A stretch of 64,000 bases of DNA from Sanderia malayensis (GCA_013076295.1 RQOL01000139.1:930001-994000); one strand, 5' to 3'. Counted from the first letter of the stretch, positions 42,243-52,920 are shown. Program-made: numbers and translations. The notes: generated by a model not told the origin, from the sequence alone.

Positions 42243-42527
42243 ATGAGGAACATGCAGAATTGTTTATTACGTACTGATAATAAAGATAAGAAAAAAAGAA
42301 AAATGGGGGCTGGTGGTAGCACAATTGCGGCGTATAGTCTTTTTGGAATTGATCATGGGGCTAAGAAGAAAAAACGTCACTTTTTAAGAATGTTAGGATT
42401 GAAAGGGAAACGAGCAAAAACATTTAGTGATGTGACTGGTTTTGGGTATTCTAAGTTAAATAAAAATGTAAGAAGAAAGAAAAAGATGTTGAAAAAGAGA
42501 AAACTAAGGAAAATATATGTTATATAA
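42243..42527 (+). CDS. Lys-rich small core-like protein
   Basis: ATG 42243, or 42303 (MGAGGSTIAAYSLFGIDHG). A Gly-rich hydrophobic start is followed by Lys/Arg clusters (AKKKKRHFLRML, RRKKKMLKKRKLRK). It is likely a DNA-binding core protein, like the pX/VII type proteins of related viruses. It is in a run of four small basic genes. Confidence 0.45.
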   Translation: MRNMQNCLLRTDNKDKKKRKMGAGGSTIAAYSLFGIDHGAKKKKRHFLRMLGLKGKRAKTFSDVTGFGYSKLNKNVRRKKKMLKKRKLRKIYVI

Positions 42528-42561
42528 ATCATTTTTATTGTGAAAAATATTCTTAAACGAA

Positions 42562-42810
42562 ATGGGAGGTGTTGCAGGTAGATTAGCTGCTAGAGGAATT
42601 ACACGAGCAGCTGTAAAGACAGCTGCAAAAGCATTAGCTAAAAGAGCAGCAATTGAAGCGGGAAAAGGTGCTTTACAAACTGGTGGTAGTGCTGCAGCGG
42701 ATGCTTTATTAAAAGGTCGTGGGAGAGTTAGTAAAAAGATAGTGTTAAGAGGGATTCGAAAGCGAAAAAACGTAAAAAGAGTAATAAGAAAAAGGAGAAA
42801 AAGGAAATAA
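42562..42810 (+). CDS. Ala-rich amphipathic plus basic tail protein, pX-like
   Basis: 82 residues. Residues 1-60 are an Ala-rich amphipathic helix (RAAVKTAAKALAKRAAIE), then RKR clusters to the end. The layout matches the relic protein at 2700-2903 and adenoviral pX/mu or VI segments: membrane-active helix plus nucleic-acid-binding tail. Intact frame. Confidence 0.5.
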   Translation: MGGVAGRLAARGITRAAVKTAAKALAKRAAIEAGKGALQTGGSAAADALLKGRGRVSKKIVLRGIRKRKNVKRVIRKRRKRK

Positions 42811-42866
42811 TAGTAGAAAATCACATATAAAATAGACACGAGAAAGAAAAAGGGAAAGAAATAACA

Positions 42867-43079
42867 ATGAAGTTTTTTAGAGCAACACGTTTATTCGGAA
42901 AACACTCAACATATAATAGAAAAAAGAAAACCGGTCCATCTAGAAAATTAGTTGGTAATGGAAAAATTGTAATGAAACCCGTTTCACAACTTGCACGTCA
43001 TTTAGCCCGAACTGCTGTTGTCCCTGGAAGTGGTGTGACGGTAATTCAACAAAATGGTCGCGTTGTGTTGAGAAAATAA
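42867..43079 (+). CDS. Small basic protein, unknown (70 aa)
   Basis: ATG 42867, intact. Basic N-terminus (HSTYNRKKKTGPSRKLV) and a beta-like C-terminus (GSGVTVIQQNGRVVLRK). It lies in the row of small basic genes and is probably a core or minor structural protein. Confidence 0.4.
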   Translation: MKFFRATRLFGKHSTYNRKKKTGPSRKLVGNGKIVMKPVSQLARHLARTAVVPGSGVTVIQQNGRVVLRK

Positions 43080-43159
43080 ATTAATAGAAATGTAGAATTT
43101 TGAAAAAAACAGTTGATTAAAAGTATATAAAATAATGACATAAAACAAAGGTAGTAATC

Positions 43160-43470
43160 ATGGAGCATTTACGACATTTTACAATTAAAGTTGGTGACAA
43201 ATCGGTAGCTGAAGCTTTTTATCAAGAATTGCAAAAACAGCATCAAGAGAATCAATTTTGAAAATAATATTTATTGAAAGTTCATTTTGTTTAGGCAAAA
43301 AGGTAGTGTTAGACATTACAACAGACGATACTAAATTTTTAAATAATACTCGCGGTGATATTGAAAAGTGGTTTTCAAATGCTCTTCGTCTTAGAAGAGA
43401 ATTGATTTATGAAATTGAAGAGATAGCAGATATACTATATTCAAAACCAGAATTTCAAAAGGGTATATAA
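43160..43470 (+). pseudogene. Unknown Polinton gene with one frame change
   Basis: ATG 43160 (MEHLRHFTIKVGDKSVAE) runs to a TGA at 43259. One base is apparently missing at TTTT, and the next frame stays open to 43470 (LDITTDDTKFLNNTRGD, ALRLRRELIYEIEEIAD). About 103 residues in total. The family is not recognised. Confidence 0.4.
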
Positions 43471-43473
43471 AAT

Positions 43474-43680
43474 ATGCTTCAGTTTTCTCCATTGAACGCG
43501 CCATCATCAAAAAAATCCAAGAAAAAAGCGAAAAAGAAATATCAACATAAACTTAGATCATTTCAAATTATCAGTAGAAAAATTGGACCAATTCCTAATA
43601 GTAAATATCATCATAAACCATACGGAAAGTGTCATTCGCGAATTAGACGAATGTTGCGAAGGCAAAAAAGAAAAAGGTGA
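43474..43680 (+). CDS. Lys/Arg-rich small core-like protein
   Basis: ATG 43474, four bases after the previous stop. Strongly basic (KKSKKKAKKKYQHKLRS and RRMLRRQKRKR). Probable DNA-condensing core protein. Confidence 0.45.
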   Translation: MLQFSPLNAPSSKKSKKKAKKKYQHKLRSFQIISRKIGPIPNSKYHHKPYGKCHSRIRRMLRRQKRKR

Positions 43681-43757
43681 AAAGGTTAAAACATGAATGG
43701 GAGAATATGACATCTGTCAATCAATCAATCAATCAATCAAATATAGCAATCAAAACA

Positions 43758-43766
43758 TATAAAAGG
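43758..43766 (+). promoter_or_regulatory. TATA box of the 43839 gene
   Basis: TATAAAAGG, 73 bp before the ATG, preceded by an (AATC)n tetranucleotide run at about 43716-43738. Confidence 0.55.
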
Positions 43767-43838
43767 GGAGACTTGTAGAGTAAGATTCATTCGCTGTGAA
43801 GAACAAGAACACAAGTAAAGTCAAATCAAGAATAAGAA

Positions 43839-44884
43839 ATGGCTTTTAATTCATATAACACAGAAGCTGAAAAATCGGTTGAATTGTGTTCGCGAACTCT
43901 TTTAAGTAGTTCGTTTGATGAAAATGGCCACGGACGAATTTTAGAGGTCGTTGTGGTCAAGAAAAAGGATCAATTCCACGATGGATCAACAAAAGATATG
44001 ATCCTTCAAGAACAGGCAATTGTTCTAAAAAAAGGAAGCAAGTTTGCTCCTGATACATTTGATAAGGAATCGCATAAGGAGTTTATAAATGATTTGGGTG
44101 GATTGAAGGAATTTGGGTTTACGAAGAGTAAGCTAAAGAAGTTCTTTGCTGGTTGTAATAAAGAACGGGCTGAGGTAGCAAGTTTTTCTCTTGATTATGA
44201 AAATCAAGAGAAACTGACATATGGATTACAAATAATGGCTTCTAAAGGTTATAAAGTGGGAAGCCAACTTGCATTGGTACCGTTAACACGAGAATTTTCA
44301 CTACCGGATGGTGGAAAATATCAAGATGAGTTGTTAATTCAATTGATTTTGGATGATACTATGAGAGTGTCAATGCAGATGATGTTACAAAGGAAAAATG
44401 TAACAACAAAAACTACTAATCCAAACAGAAGTGTTTTATTGAAGCCTAAAGATGTGGCTAATTTATATGATCTAATATTTGTTAAAAATGATGGACAGTG
44501 GTTGTCTGATAATTTCCCTACATTGTATGGGACTTAGCTCCAGTTCTGATTGATCAAGACGGCAAAAGAATTCCGTATGTTCCAAAAACAGCAAGAGATG
44601 TAAACGAGTGGACGTTAGCAGCACAATCTACAGAAGACATGTCACCAGCCGAAATCGCAGCTATAATTTGTTCAAACAAATCAAAAGCACCCGTAAAAAC
44701 AAAGAAACGAGTAAAGGCGGCAGATAAAGTAGCTGCGGATTCATCCCAGACAGATGGTAAAAATAAGAAGAGAAAAAGACAAATAGTCTTTAGCGACTCT
44801 GAAGATGAAGAAGTGAGTAAAAAGAGAAACAATTCTCCAACGTTGATAGCAGATGACTATTTGGAAGATTCACAAGCATGGTGA
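43839..44884 (+). pseudogene. Large unknown Polinton gene with one frame change
   Basis: ATG 43839 gives 232 residues (RILEVVVVKKKDQFHDG, YKVGSQLALVPLTREFS) to a stop at 44535-44537. Without a gap the next frame reads VLIDQDGKRIPYVPKTARDV and an acidic-basic C-terminus with a nuclear-signal-like KNKKRKRQIVFSDSEDEE, ending 44882-44884. Total about 345 residues. It has its own TATA box and a strong start, suggesting an abundant product. The family is not recognised; a DNA-binding or early protein would fit. Confidence 0.5.
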
Positions 44885-45095
44885 AAATAAAAACTTTTTT
44901 ACATGAGTGTTTATTATATTTTAAAGTTGATATATAGTTAGATAGAACATGTAATTATATTAATGATATGATTATGATGATTGAATGGTAACAAATGGAT
45001 ATTTTTTTGATTGACACCCTTCAATAATCATAGTTGGAAATGAAAAAGATATAAATGTATAGAACCATACATAAGTAAATCATTTGCGCGCAACA

Positions 45096-45374
45096 ATGTC
45101 GTTTAAAGGAGTAAAAAGACAGTATTTGGAGAAACGAAATGATTTACTCATCAAAAATAGAGAAATTAAGAAAAGGATTTCCTATATTAAAAAAACCTTA
45201 ATAGAAAAAGGTAAAATTTTACGAGCAGTGTATTTTGCGATATTGCAAAATAAAAAGGATTATGATTTTTGTAAATTATATGATGAGATTGATGAACATC
45301 AAACGATATTATTGGACTATTTTGAGCAATTGATGAAGAGCATTAATTCGTTATCGTTTGAAAAGAACATTTAG
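45096..45374 (+). CDS. Coiled-coil protein (92 aa), unknown
   Basis: ATG 45096 (MSFKGVKRQYLEKRNDLLIK) is preferred, after a TATAAATG-like box at about 45051. Lys-rich heptads, then an acidic-hydrophobic tail (DEIDEHQTILLDYFEQLM). Intact frame. Last rightward gene before the gap. Confidence 0.4.
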   Translation: MSFKGVKRQYLEKRNDLLIKNREIKKRISYIKKTLIEKGKILRAVYFAILQNKKDYDFCKLYDEIDEHQTILLDYFEQLMKSINSLSFEKNI

Positions 45375-45503
45375 TAATGTGTTGGTTAATGAAAAAGTTG
45401 CCTTCAAAAACTTACAGCGATATTATAAGAAATCTGTAAAAAATATATGTAACATTTGAACATTTTAATGGGATTTATAAGAAAAATATATTATAGGAAA
45501 TCG

Positions 45504-45603
45504 NNNNNNNNNNNNNNNNNNNNNNNNNNNNNNNNNNNNNNNNNNNNNNNNNNNNNNNNNNNNNNNNNNNNNNNNNNNNNNNNNNNNNNNNNNNNNNNNN
45601 NNN
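45504..45603. other. Assembly gap, 100 N
   Basis: Exactly 100 N, the usual placeholder for a gap of unknown length. Its position in the middle of the Polinton, between rightward and leftward gene blocks, is where missing core genes would be expected. Confidence 1.
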
Positions 45604-46601
45604 TGGTAAATTTATATGGTGCATTAATATAATCAATCAATTTTTGTGTCTTGGCAGCATTTGGAATAAATTCGTCATCTATATGAATTGTATCTTCTTC
45701 CTTATCAAAACTTATCCCCTTGCTATTTCTCAATGCTGTTATAAAATTTAATTGTGTTAGGTACTTAAATTATCCACAGCACTCATATTGACATCTGATA
45801 TATCGTGACCATTTAAAATCTCCTTTAAACTGTTGTTCTTTCTTTTCATTAAAAAGACTTCTAAATTGTTGAATTTGTTTCAATATATGCTTAACTTTTT
45901 CGTGTTTCTCTTCTGCTGAAAGTCTCTTATTATTACTAATTTGCGTCATTTGCCGTTGTAATTCTGCTATTTTCCGTTGTTGTGTACTAACCGCAAGGTT
46001 TTCACTCTTTTCTTTAAACAACATTTTCAGTATCTATTCCAGATTCAACATATATTGTTTGCAACAAATCTTTTAGTTGTGCCGCTTTCGTTAATAAAGC
46101 AATTCGTTCTATTGGATTGTCTGTTGTTAGTGCACTTTCCTTTAACTCTTTTATCTTTTGTTCATAACTATTAGGTAATCATTGCGCTTTAATTTGTTGT
46201 AATCTTGTGTAATCTTTCAGTGATACTAATACATGCTTATTATGCAAATTAACACCACTATCTTTTTGATTATTTTCTACTTCATTTTCTTTCTGTTCTG
46301 TTAATAATGTTATTATCTTCCTTAGTATCCATTTATTTTGTTACAATTCCCGCAATCACCAGAGCGCGATTTGGTAATAATACAACGCGTTGCGCTTTAA
46401 ATTTTGATTTTAAACCAGAAATAGCCTTTGTCTTAGTTTTATAGCTATTTTTCGCACATCTGCCAATGATTTATTCTTTTTAAATCGATACCTCTGAATA
46501 CTTATATTTTGATTATTTGGTGAATAATATTTGTTCATAAATCGATCATATACTTGTTGATTATACAACATTCTTGCACATACTACTATTATCGGAAACA
46601 T
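45604..46601 (-). pseudogene. Broken leftward Polinton gene entering the gap
   Basis: From ATG 46601 on the minus strand the pieces are YYSPNNQNISIQRYRFKKN, LPNRALVIAGIV, a Lys/Glu-rich part with HNKHVLVSLKDYTRLQ, then TTDNPIERIALLTKAAQLKD, a coiled coil and FDKEEDTIHIDDEFIP near the gap edge. At least four frame changes separate them. Composition is uniform, so this reads as one gene of 370 or more residues, with its end in the gap. The family is not recognised. Confidence 0.4.
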
Positions 46602-46674
46602 TGTGACTTTTACATATTCTTTTCTAGTTCTATATAAAAGAATTTATTCTAATAGTTTTTTTAAATTGTTCATT

Positions 46675-47196
46675 TTAAATTTCAAATGTTCTTATTCTTT
46701 TTTCTCTCCATCTCTTCCATGTTCTTTTCGTCTTCTTTTTTACCAACTCCATAATCACTTTCCACCCATCAACAAATTCCATATCATCTGTAATTTCATC
46801 ATCAGGGAAGAATCTTTCCATAATAGAACTTTTATCTACTTGTTGTGATTGATGTCTGGTTTTTTTACTAACTCCCCTCCCAACAACACGCGTTGGAGCT
46901 ATTCGTTTTCTTGTTGGATTGACAATCGGTAGCCATGCTTCTTCTTTATCATTTGTTTCATACAAAAGTCTGTTAATTGATTCTAATTTTGCAAATCCTA
47001 TAGACAATGAACGTGCTGGCGTAACCCATTTCTCTGGTTTTGCTAGTGCAACTTTCGTTTCTTCATTTTCTTTAAATACAAGCCTACATTTTACCTTCAC
47101 ATCACCATATCCATTTTTAGCAGCAACATATAATAAATGTTTTGCATTTTGTGCACCTGGTATATATTTTCTCAATCCATCACTGATTTTATACAC
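46675..47196 (-). CDS. Unknown leftward Polinton protein (173 aa)
   Basis: Intact frame from ATG 47196 (MYKISDGLRKYIPGAQNAK). It has a middle with PARSLSIGFAKLESINRLL, an Arg/Lys cluster (VGRGVSKKTRHQ) and ends basic. A minor structural protein is possible from its position before the 46601 gene. Confidence 0.4.
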   Translation of the reverse strand: MYKISDGLRKYIPGAQNAKHLLYVAAKNGYGDVKVKCRLVFKENEETKVALAKPEKWVTPARSLSIGFAKLESINRLLYETNDKEEAWLPIVNPTRKRIAPTRVVGRGVSKKTRHQSQQVDKSSIMERFFPDDEITDDMEFVDGWKVIMELVKKKTKRTWKRWREKRIRTFEI

Positions 47197-47295
47197 TGAT
47201 GAGTTATTTGGAGTTTTGTACGTAAAATCATATATGTATGCAATTTTTTTCGATTCTTATTATTTCATATTACTACACGCTCCTTTATACAATAA

Positions 47296-47519
47296 TGTCG
47301 GAAACTTTATGGATGATGACGAGAAACTGGACTTTGAACATTGTGTTTTTGTTTTATTATTATGTTAATTAGTTAAAACCGCGTGCGAGCGGAGTGATTT
47401 TGTAGATGGCGAGGAGAAAAAGGGGCGTGTGAGCTGTTTTTATTTTTAAAAGATTTATACTGAAATTGTGAAACACCGTGAGTTATTTTGTTGTCGTGCT
47501 TCTACAAGAGTTCGCGACA
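47296..47519 (+). repeat. Left LTR of the BEL/Pao element
   Basis: 224 bp, TG...CA ends. It differs from the right LTR only in AAAAAGGGG versus AAGAAGGGG. Confidence 0.97.
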
Positions 47520-47522
47520 CAG

Positions 47523-47540
47523 TGGCACCCCAGATGGGAG
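47523..47540 (+). promoter_or_regulatory. Primer-binding site
   Basis: TGGCACCCCAGATGGGAG begins three bases after the LTR. The TGG start is complementary to a tRNA CCA end; I cannot name the tRNA. Confidence 0.6.
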
Positions 47541-47572
47541 TTGTGAGAACCTAAAGAACAAGAAACTGCGAG

Positions 47573-50500
47573 ATGGATAATAAAACGAAACTTGAGAGTC
47601 TTGAGAAGAAAATCCAGGGGAAAACTCGTCTTCTTGAATTTATCAGTGAGGAAACAAACGAAATTTTATTACGAAAGGAGAAAGAGTCAATCGAGAGACA
47701 ACTGGGTATTTACGAGAGAAGAATAACCGAGATCCACGAACTGAAATGCGACGTGCAAGAACTGAAACTGGAGGATGGGGAAGAACCTGGTGAACTTCGT
47801 TCATGGAGCAACAAAATCTGTGACAACATCAAAGAATTTGAACCAATTATTGCTGAACTGAGAGCAGTTTTAACAGAAATAAAACAGTTGGATCGAAGTG
47901 AGGAAGAAAAATCATTGTTGTTGGCCAAGCAGAAATTATTCGAGCAGGAAGCACAGTTTGAACAGGCAAAATTCGAGGAAAAAATCAAGCGAGAACGAAA
48001 ATTGGAAGAAATCATGCATGGGCCTAAGTCATCAACAAACCCAGCAGGGGGTGAAGCATCGACTAAGGTAAAACTCCCAAAATTGATTATATCTAAATTT
48101 CAAGGCACGCACATTGATTGGTTTCGCTTTTGGAACCAATTCGAGGCTGAGATAGACAAGGCCAACATAGATTCAGTGGCAAAATTTTCGTATCTGAAAG
48201 AATTATTATTGCCCAAAGTACGTGTTCACGTTGAGGGGTTACCCTTCACAACAGAAGGATATGAGAGAGCCAAGCACATACTAAGATCAGCTTATGGCAA
48301 ATCAAGTGAAGTGATTAATGCATATGTCCAAAATTTAACATCTCTGCCAGTCATCAAAGGAAATAGCCCAAGTAAAGTCCATGACTTTTATGCAAAATTG
48401 CTTACCAGCGTTCAAGCACTGGAGTCTATGGGAAAGCTGAGTGAAGTAAATGGGTTTTCTCGGGCAACTTTAGACAAATTAGAAGGCATTAAATCTGACC
48501 TTGTACGCACTGACGACGATTGGCAAAAATGGGCATTTCCGCAACTGGTGGAAGCTTTACGAAGGTGGACAGAAAGAAACCCCATTCCCCAGGATGATAA
48601 GGGGGTGGGGCCTAATCTTGTGGAAGGGAATAAATTCAGATTTAACAAGCAGGAAAAGATGTTTCACACCAAACAACACGATTTTAGACCAAGGCCTTGT
48701 GTATATTGCGAAGAATCTAAACACAAATCGTACGAGTGTGACAAAATTCAGGAAGTTGAAAAAAGGCGCGACATTTTACGTCAAAAGAGATTATGTTTTA
48801 ATTGCACCGGTGCCAATCATCGAGCCCTTGAATGTCAAGTGAAAAGTGGATGTAGAAATTGTCACAGCAGACATCACACATCCATCTGCGATAACAGGTC
48901 AAATGAAAACAAGACCAGCCATCCCACCCAAGTGATGTTAGCCACAGGAACACAAGGAATAATTTACCCAGTAGTTGTAGTGAAGGTAAATGGAATAACA
49001 TGCAGAGCATTGCTTGATACTGGGGCAGGTAGCTCGTACATATCGTCAAAACTGATCGATATTCTCAAGATTAAGCCAGTAGCAAGGGAGCACCGCAAAA
49101 TAGACATGATGATGGCATCAGCAAACAGAAAGATTGACATTTACAATGTAGAAGTGAAGAGTCTGAAAGAAGATTTCAAATTGGGTGTATCAGTCAGTAA
49201 AGTGGAAAGAGAGTCGTTATTGTCAATAACAAATCCAGAGTACAAGAAACTTTTGAGAAGATATCAGCATTTAAATGGGGTAGAGATGGACGATACGGAT
49301 GACAAAGCTGAGTTACCTATCCATTTAATCATCGGTGCATCAGAGTATGCTAAAATTAAAACCGACACAAAACCAAAGCTGGGAAAGCCAGGAGAACCGG
49401 TGGGAGAAATGACAAAGTTGGGGTGGACCATCATTTCACCAGGATCAGAGGTAGACACAGAACACTTGTTTTTCGCCAAAACATCGGGAACAGACTATGA
49501 GAAACTCTGTAGTCTAGACATTTTGGGATTGGGAGATAGAGAGGTGGGAAATCAGTCAGTCTTTGGTGAGTTCGCAGAGCAGTTGGAGCAGAGACCGGAA
49601 GGGTTTTTTGAAACTGGATTGTTGTGGAAAGCAAATTGCCCACCTTTACCGGATAATAAAGGAGGAAGTCTAGCTCGTCTAGAAAAGCTTATCAAGAGAT
49701 TAGAAAGGGATCCAGATCTCTATATGAAATACGATCAGATCATACAAGACCAGAAGGAAAAAGGCATTGTTGAAGTGGCGGATAAGGAGTCAACAGGGAA
49801 AGTATTCTATCTGCCACACAAAGAAGTTATCAGGGAGACAGCAGAAACAACTAAACTCCGCATAGTTTTTGACGCGTCCGCCAAGACTAATACTAACGTT
49901 GCATCTTTAAATGATTGCCTGGAGACGGGACCTCCGACACAAAATCTTATTTGGGACATTTTAGTCAGAAATCGAAGCAGACCAATAACTTTGGCAGGAG
50001 ACCTGAAGCAAGCCTTTTTACAGATAAGAGTGAGAGAAGCTGAACGAGATGTACTACGATTCCATTGGGTGACAGACATGGACAGAAACAAAAAGGAGAC
50101 TCTTCGGTTCACACGAGTCTTGTTCGGATTGTCCCAATCACCATTTCTCTTAGGAGGGACTATTGAGCAGCTCCTCCGCAGCAAGGAAAGTGAATACCCA
50201 GCAGAAGTAGAAGAAATTCGACAGAGCATTTACGTTGACGACCTTTTGTTATCAGCAAACAAGTCAAGTGAATTAAAAGTCTTAAAAGCAGCTGCAGTGA
50301 AGATTTTCAGCTCAGCTCTGTTTGAATTGCACAAATGGCATTCGAACGACCGAACGTTGGAAAGCGTCCAGGAGGAAACAGAGCAATGCAAGCTTTCGGA
50401 GCAAACATATGCCAAACAACAAGTTGGCACAACTAATGATGAAACAAAGCTGTTGGGGCTACCATGGGATAAAACTGATGACACCCTTGCCATCAGCTTT

Positions 50501-52882
50501 CCAAAAATGCCAGAGTTGGTTACAAAGAGGACAGTTCTCCGAGGATTAGCTTCAGTTTATGATCCATTAGGGATAGTTTCGCCAGTACTTCTCACCGGGA
50601 AAATATTATACCGAGACATATGTGATGAAGGGTTAACATGGGACGAAGAAATAACAGGCACGTTGCTACAGAGATGGCAAAGATTTGTCAAGTCGTTGCC
50701 AGAGAGAATCGAAATACCAAGGAGTGTGACACCAATTAAGGAAGAAGTGACAAGCATAGATTTACATGCATTTGGAGATGCAAGTGGTCAAGGTGTATCC
50801 GCGGCAGTTTACGCAGTAGTAAATCAAGAGTCGAGTGTTAATCAAGGGTTGTTGGTTTCAAAGTCAAGACTTGCGAAAAAGGGACTGACAATTCCTAGAC
50901 TGGAACTCATTGCAGGACAGATGGCAACAAGTCTTATTGATAATGTGAAACAGGCGCTCAAGGGACAGCCAGTAAAAAGTTGTACTAGCTGGCTAGACAG
51001 CAGTGTTGCCCTGCATTGGGTCAGAGGACTAGGGAACTACAAGCAATTTGTTCATAATCGTGTCAAGCAAATACAATCAAAGGATTATATAACTTGGCGA
51101 CACGTGCCAACAAATGACAACCCAGCCGATATTGGAAGCAGAGGCTGTCTTGCAAGTCGCATTGAACCAAGGTGGTTCCAAGGACCACCATGGTTAATAA
51201 ATAAACAAGACTGGCCAGCAGACATAGTCACAGCACCAAGTGAAGAGACAGAGAGAGAGTTACAGCCAATCAAAGAAATTCTAAAAGTGGCAATTCCAGT
51301 GGAAAGTGTACTAGACAAGGTATTAGAGAAATTTGAGTATTGGAAGGCGATGAGAGTGACAGCATGGATTTTCAGGTTTATCTGGAATCTAAAAGCAAAG
51401 AAAAGTCAGAGAATCAAAGATCCATTATCTACCAAGGAAATACAGAACCAGATAACTCAATGGATAAGACGAGTTCAAAGCAGAGCAACAGCCAGTGAAA
51501 GTTTCAAAGCAGATGAACAAAGGTTAAATATCCAGAGAAATAATGAGGATATTTTGGAGTGTCGAGGAAGGATCCAAGGGCAGTTTCCAATTTACCTGCC
51601 CACAAATGCACTGTTCACAGAAAAGCTCGTAATGAACAACCATGTGTCCACAGGCCACGGGGGAGTCAGCTTAACAATGTCAAGCATACGAGAAAGGTTT
51701 TGGGTACCAAGGTTAAGACAGCTTGTGAAGAAATTGAGATTAAAATGTGCAGGGTGTAAGAGATTTCATGCAAAAGCATTTGGGTGTCCACCACCGGGAA
51801 TTTTACCAAAGGACAGAACGGAAGGGAGTAGACCATTTGAGGTGATCGGCGTTGACTACGCAGGACCATTCCGATACAAATGTAAAGGACAGATTGAAAG
51901 GAAAGCATACATTCTTCTATTTGCGTGCAGCCTCACTAGAGCTGTATACATTGAGACTGTCACGGACATGACGGTAGAACAGTTCATTCCATGTTTGAAG
52001 GGATTGATTGCAAGGCGTGGAAGACCTTCCAATATATATTCAGACAATGCGAAGACATTCATCTCCGGAGCTGAGAAGCTAAAAGTGATTTTAAAGAGTG
52101 AGAAATTCAACAACTATTTAGCAAGAAACGACATTCGTTGGACATTCAATCTGAGCAAGGCCCCGTGGTGGGGGGGTCAATATGAGAGGATAATCGGGCT
52201 TGTAAAGCAGTCTCTTTACAAGGTGGTTGGAAATGCAAACCTGAAACTTCCAGAGCTCAAGGAAGTCATGCTTGATGTAGAGACAAGTTTGAACAACAGA
52301 CCGCTATGCTACGTAGAGGATGATATCCAGATGCCAGAGCTCACTCCCAATGTCATGATGTTGGGCAGTAATAACGTTCTATTACAAGAGGACATTCATT
52401 CAATCAAGCAAGGAGAGTTAAGAAAACGGGCAAAGTATCTAGAACGATGCAAGGAAAACGTATGGAGGCGCTGGTCTAATGAGTACGTTAAAGCTCTCAG
52501 AGAGAAACATAATCTAATGCATCACAGCAAAGATAATCAAATATCAGTCGGAGATGTTGTGCTTATTAAGGGCGAAGCGAAGAACAGAGGTCAATGGAGA
52601 ATTGGAGTAGTCGAAAGCCTGATACAGGGTAAAGACGGCATTGTCCGAGCAGCCAGATTACGATCAAAGAATGCAAGAATTGAGAGGGCCGTGCAGATGT
52701 TGTACTCGTTAGAACTAAATTGCGACATGGACAGTCAAGGAACCAAAGTAAAAGGAAACGAGGGCGCACGACTTAGAGCAGAGGCAAAAGAGTTCAGGCC
52801 AAAGAGAAAAGCAGCCACGATAGCTGAAGAAACGATAAAAGAGACACTGCGTGACGAAGAAAGAGAGCTTGCTGATGACTGA
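47573..52882 (+). CDS. BEL/Pao Gag-Pol polyprotein (1769 aa)
   Basis: One unbroken frame. Residues 1-155: coiled coil. About 160-330: DUF1759-type gag (FQGTHIDWFRFWNQFEAEI). About 375-445: zinc knuckles (CVYCEESKHKSYEC, CFNCTGANHRALEC). About 478: aspartic protease LLDTGAGSSY. About 760-920: reverse transcriptase with IVFDAS and the YVDDLL active site. About 920-1050: A17-type region (LHKWHSNDR). About 1065: RNase H start (FGDASGQGVSAAVY). About 1356: integrase H2C2 (HVSTGHGG...CAGCKRF). IGVDYAGPF, YSDNAKTF and WWGGQYERI are the integrase core D, D and E. About 1655-1710: DUF5641 (SVGDVVLIKGEAKNRGQW). Domain order is that of BEL/Pao. All catalytic motifs are intact. The start has only a short leader from the LTR. 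Confidence 0.97.
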   Translation: MDNKTKLESLEKKIQGKTRLLEFISEETNEILLRKEKESIERQLGIYERRITEIHELKCDVQELKLEDGEEPGELRSWSNKICDNIKEFEPIIAELRAVLTEIKQLDRSEEEKSLLLAKQKLFEQEAQFEQAKFEEKIKRERKLEEIMHGPKSSTNPAGGEASTKVKLPKLIISKFQGTHIDWFRFWNQFEAEIDKANIDSVAKFSYLKELLLPKVRVHVEGLPFTTEGYERAKHILRSAYGKSSEVINAYVQNLTSLPVIKGNSPSKVHDFYAKLLTSVQALESMGKLSEVNGFSRATLDKLEGIKSDLVRTDDDWQKWAFPQLVEALRRWTERNPIPQDDKGVGPNLVEGNKFRFNKQEKMFHTKQHDFRPRPCVYCEESKHKSYECDKIQEVEKRRDILRQKRLCFNCTGANHRALECQVKSGCRNCHSRHHTSICDNRSNENKTSHPTQVMLATGTQGIIYPVVVVKVNGITCRALLDTGAGSSYISSKLIDILKIKPVAREHRKIDMMMASANRKIDIYNVEVKSLKEDFKLGVSVSKVERESLLSITNPEYKKLLRRYQHLNGVEMDDTDDKAELPIHLIIGASEYAKIKTDTKPKLGKPGEPVGEMTKLGWTIISPGSEVDTEHLFFAKTSGTDYEKLCSLDILGLGDREVGNQSVFGEFAEQLEQRPEGFFETGLLWKANCPPLPDNKGGSLARLEKLIKRLERDPDLYMKYDQIIQDQKEKGIVEVADKESTGKVFYLPHKEVIRETAETTKLRIVFDASAKTNTNVASLNDCLETGPPTQNLIWDILVRNRSRPITLAGDLKQAFLQIRVREAERDVLRFHWVTDMDRNKKETLRFTRVLFGLSQSPFLLGGTIEQLLRSKESEYPAEVEEIRQSIYVDDLLLSANKSSELKVLKAAAVKIFSSALFELHKWHSNDRTLESVQEETEQCKLSEQTYAKQQVGTTNDETKLLGLPWDKTDDTLAISFPKMPELVTKRTVLRGLASVYDPLGIVSPVLLTGKILYRDICDEGLTWDEEITGTLLQRWQRFVKSLPERIEIPRSVTPIKEEVTSIDLHAFGDASGQGVSAAVYAVVNQESSVNQGLLVSKSRLAKKGLTIPRLELIAGQMATSLIDNVKQALKGQPVKSCTSWLDSSVALHWVRGLGNYKQFVHNRVKQIQSKDYITWRHVPTNDNPADIGSRGCLASRIEPRWFQGPPWLINKQDWPADIVTAPSEETERELQPIKEILKVAIPVESVLDKVLEKFEYWKAMRVTAWIFRFIWNLKAKKSQRIKDPLSTKEIQNQITQWIRRVQSRATASESFKADEQRLNIQRNNEDILECRGRIQGQFPIYLPTNALFTEKLVMNNHVSTGHGGVSLTMSSIRERFWVPRLRQLVKKLRLKCAGCKRFHAKAFGCPPPGILPKDRTEGSRPFEVIGVDYAGPFRYKCKGQIERKAYILLFACSLTRAVYIETVTDMTVEQFIPCLKGLIARRGRPSNIYSDNAKTFISGAEKLKVILKSEKFNNYLARNDIRWTFNLSKAPWWGGQYERIIGLVKQSLYKVVGNANLKLPELKEVMLDVETSLNNRPLCYVEDDIQMPELTPNVMMLGSNNVLLQEDIHSIKQGELRKRAKYLERCKENVWRRWSNEYVKALREKHNLMHHSKDNQISVGDVVLIKGEAKNRGQWRIGVVESLIQGKDGIVRAARLRSKNARIERAVQMLYSLELNCDMDSQGTKVKGNEGARLRAEAKEFRPKRKAATIAEETIKETLRDEERELADD

Positions 52883-52906
52883 ACATTTGACGACATCCCA
52901 GACGTC

Positions 52907-52920
52907 AAATGGGGGGAGTG
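52907..52920 (+). promoter_or_regulatory. Polypurine tract
   Basis: AAATGGGGGGAGTG directly before the right LTR, the expected plus-strand primer. Confidence 0.7.

Noticed and set aside
47710..48015. Minus-strand frames within the BEL gag-pol
   Set aside because: Shadows of the 1769-residue frame.
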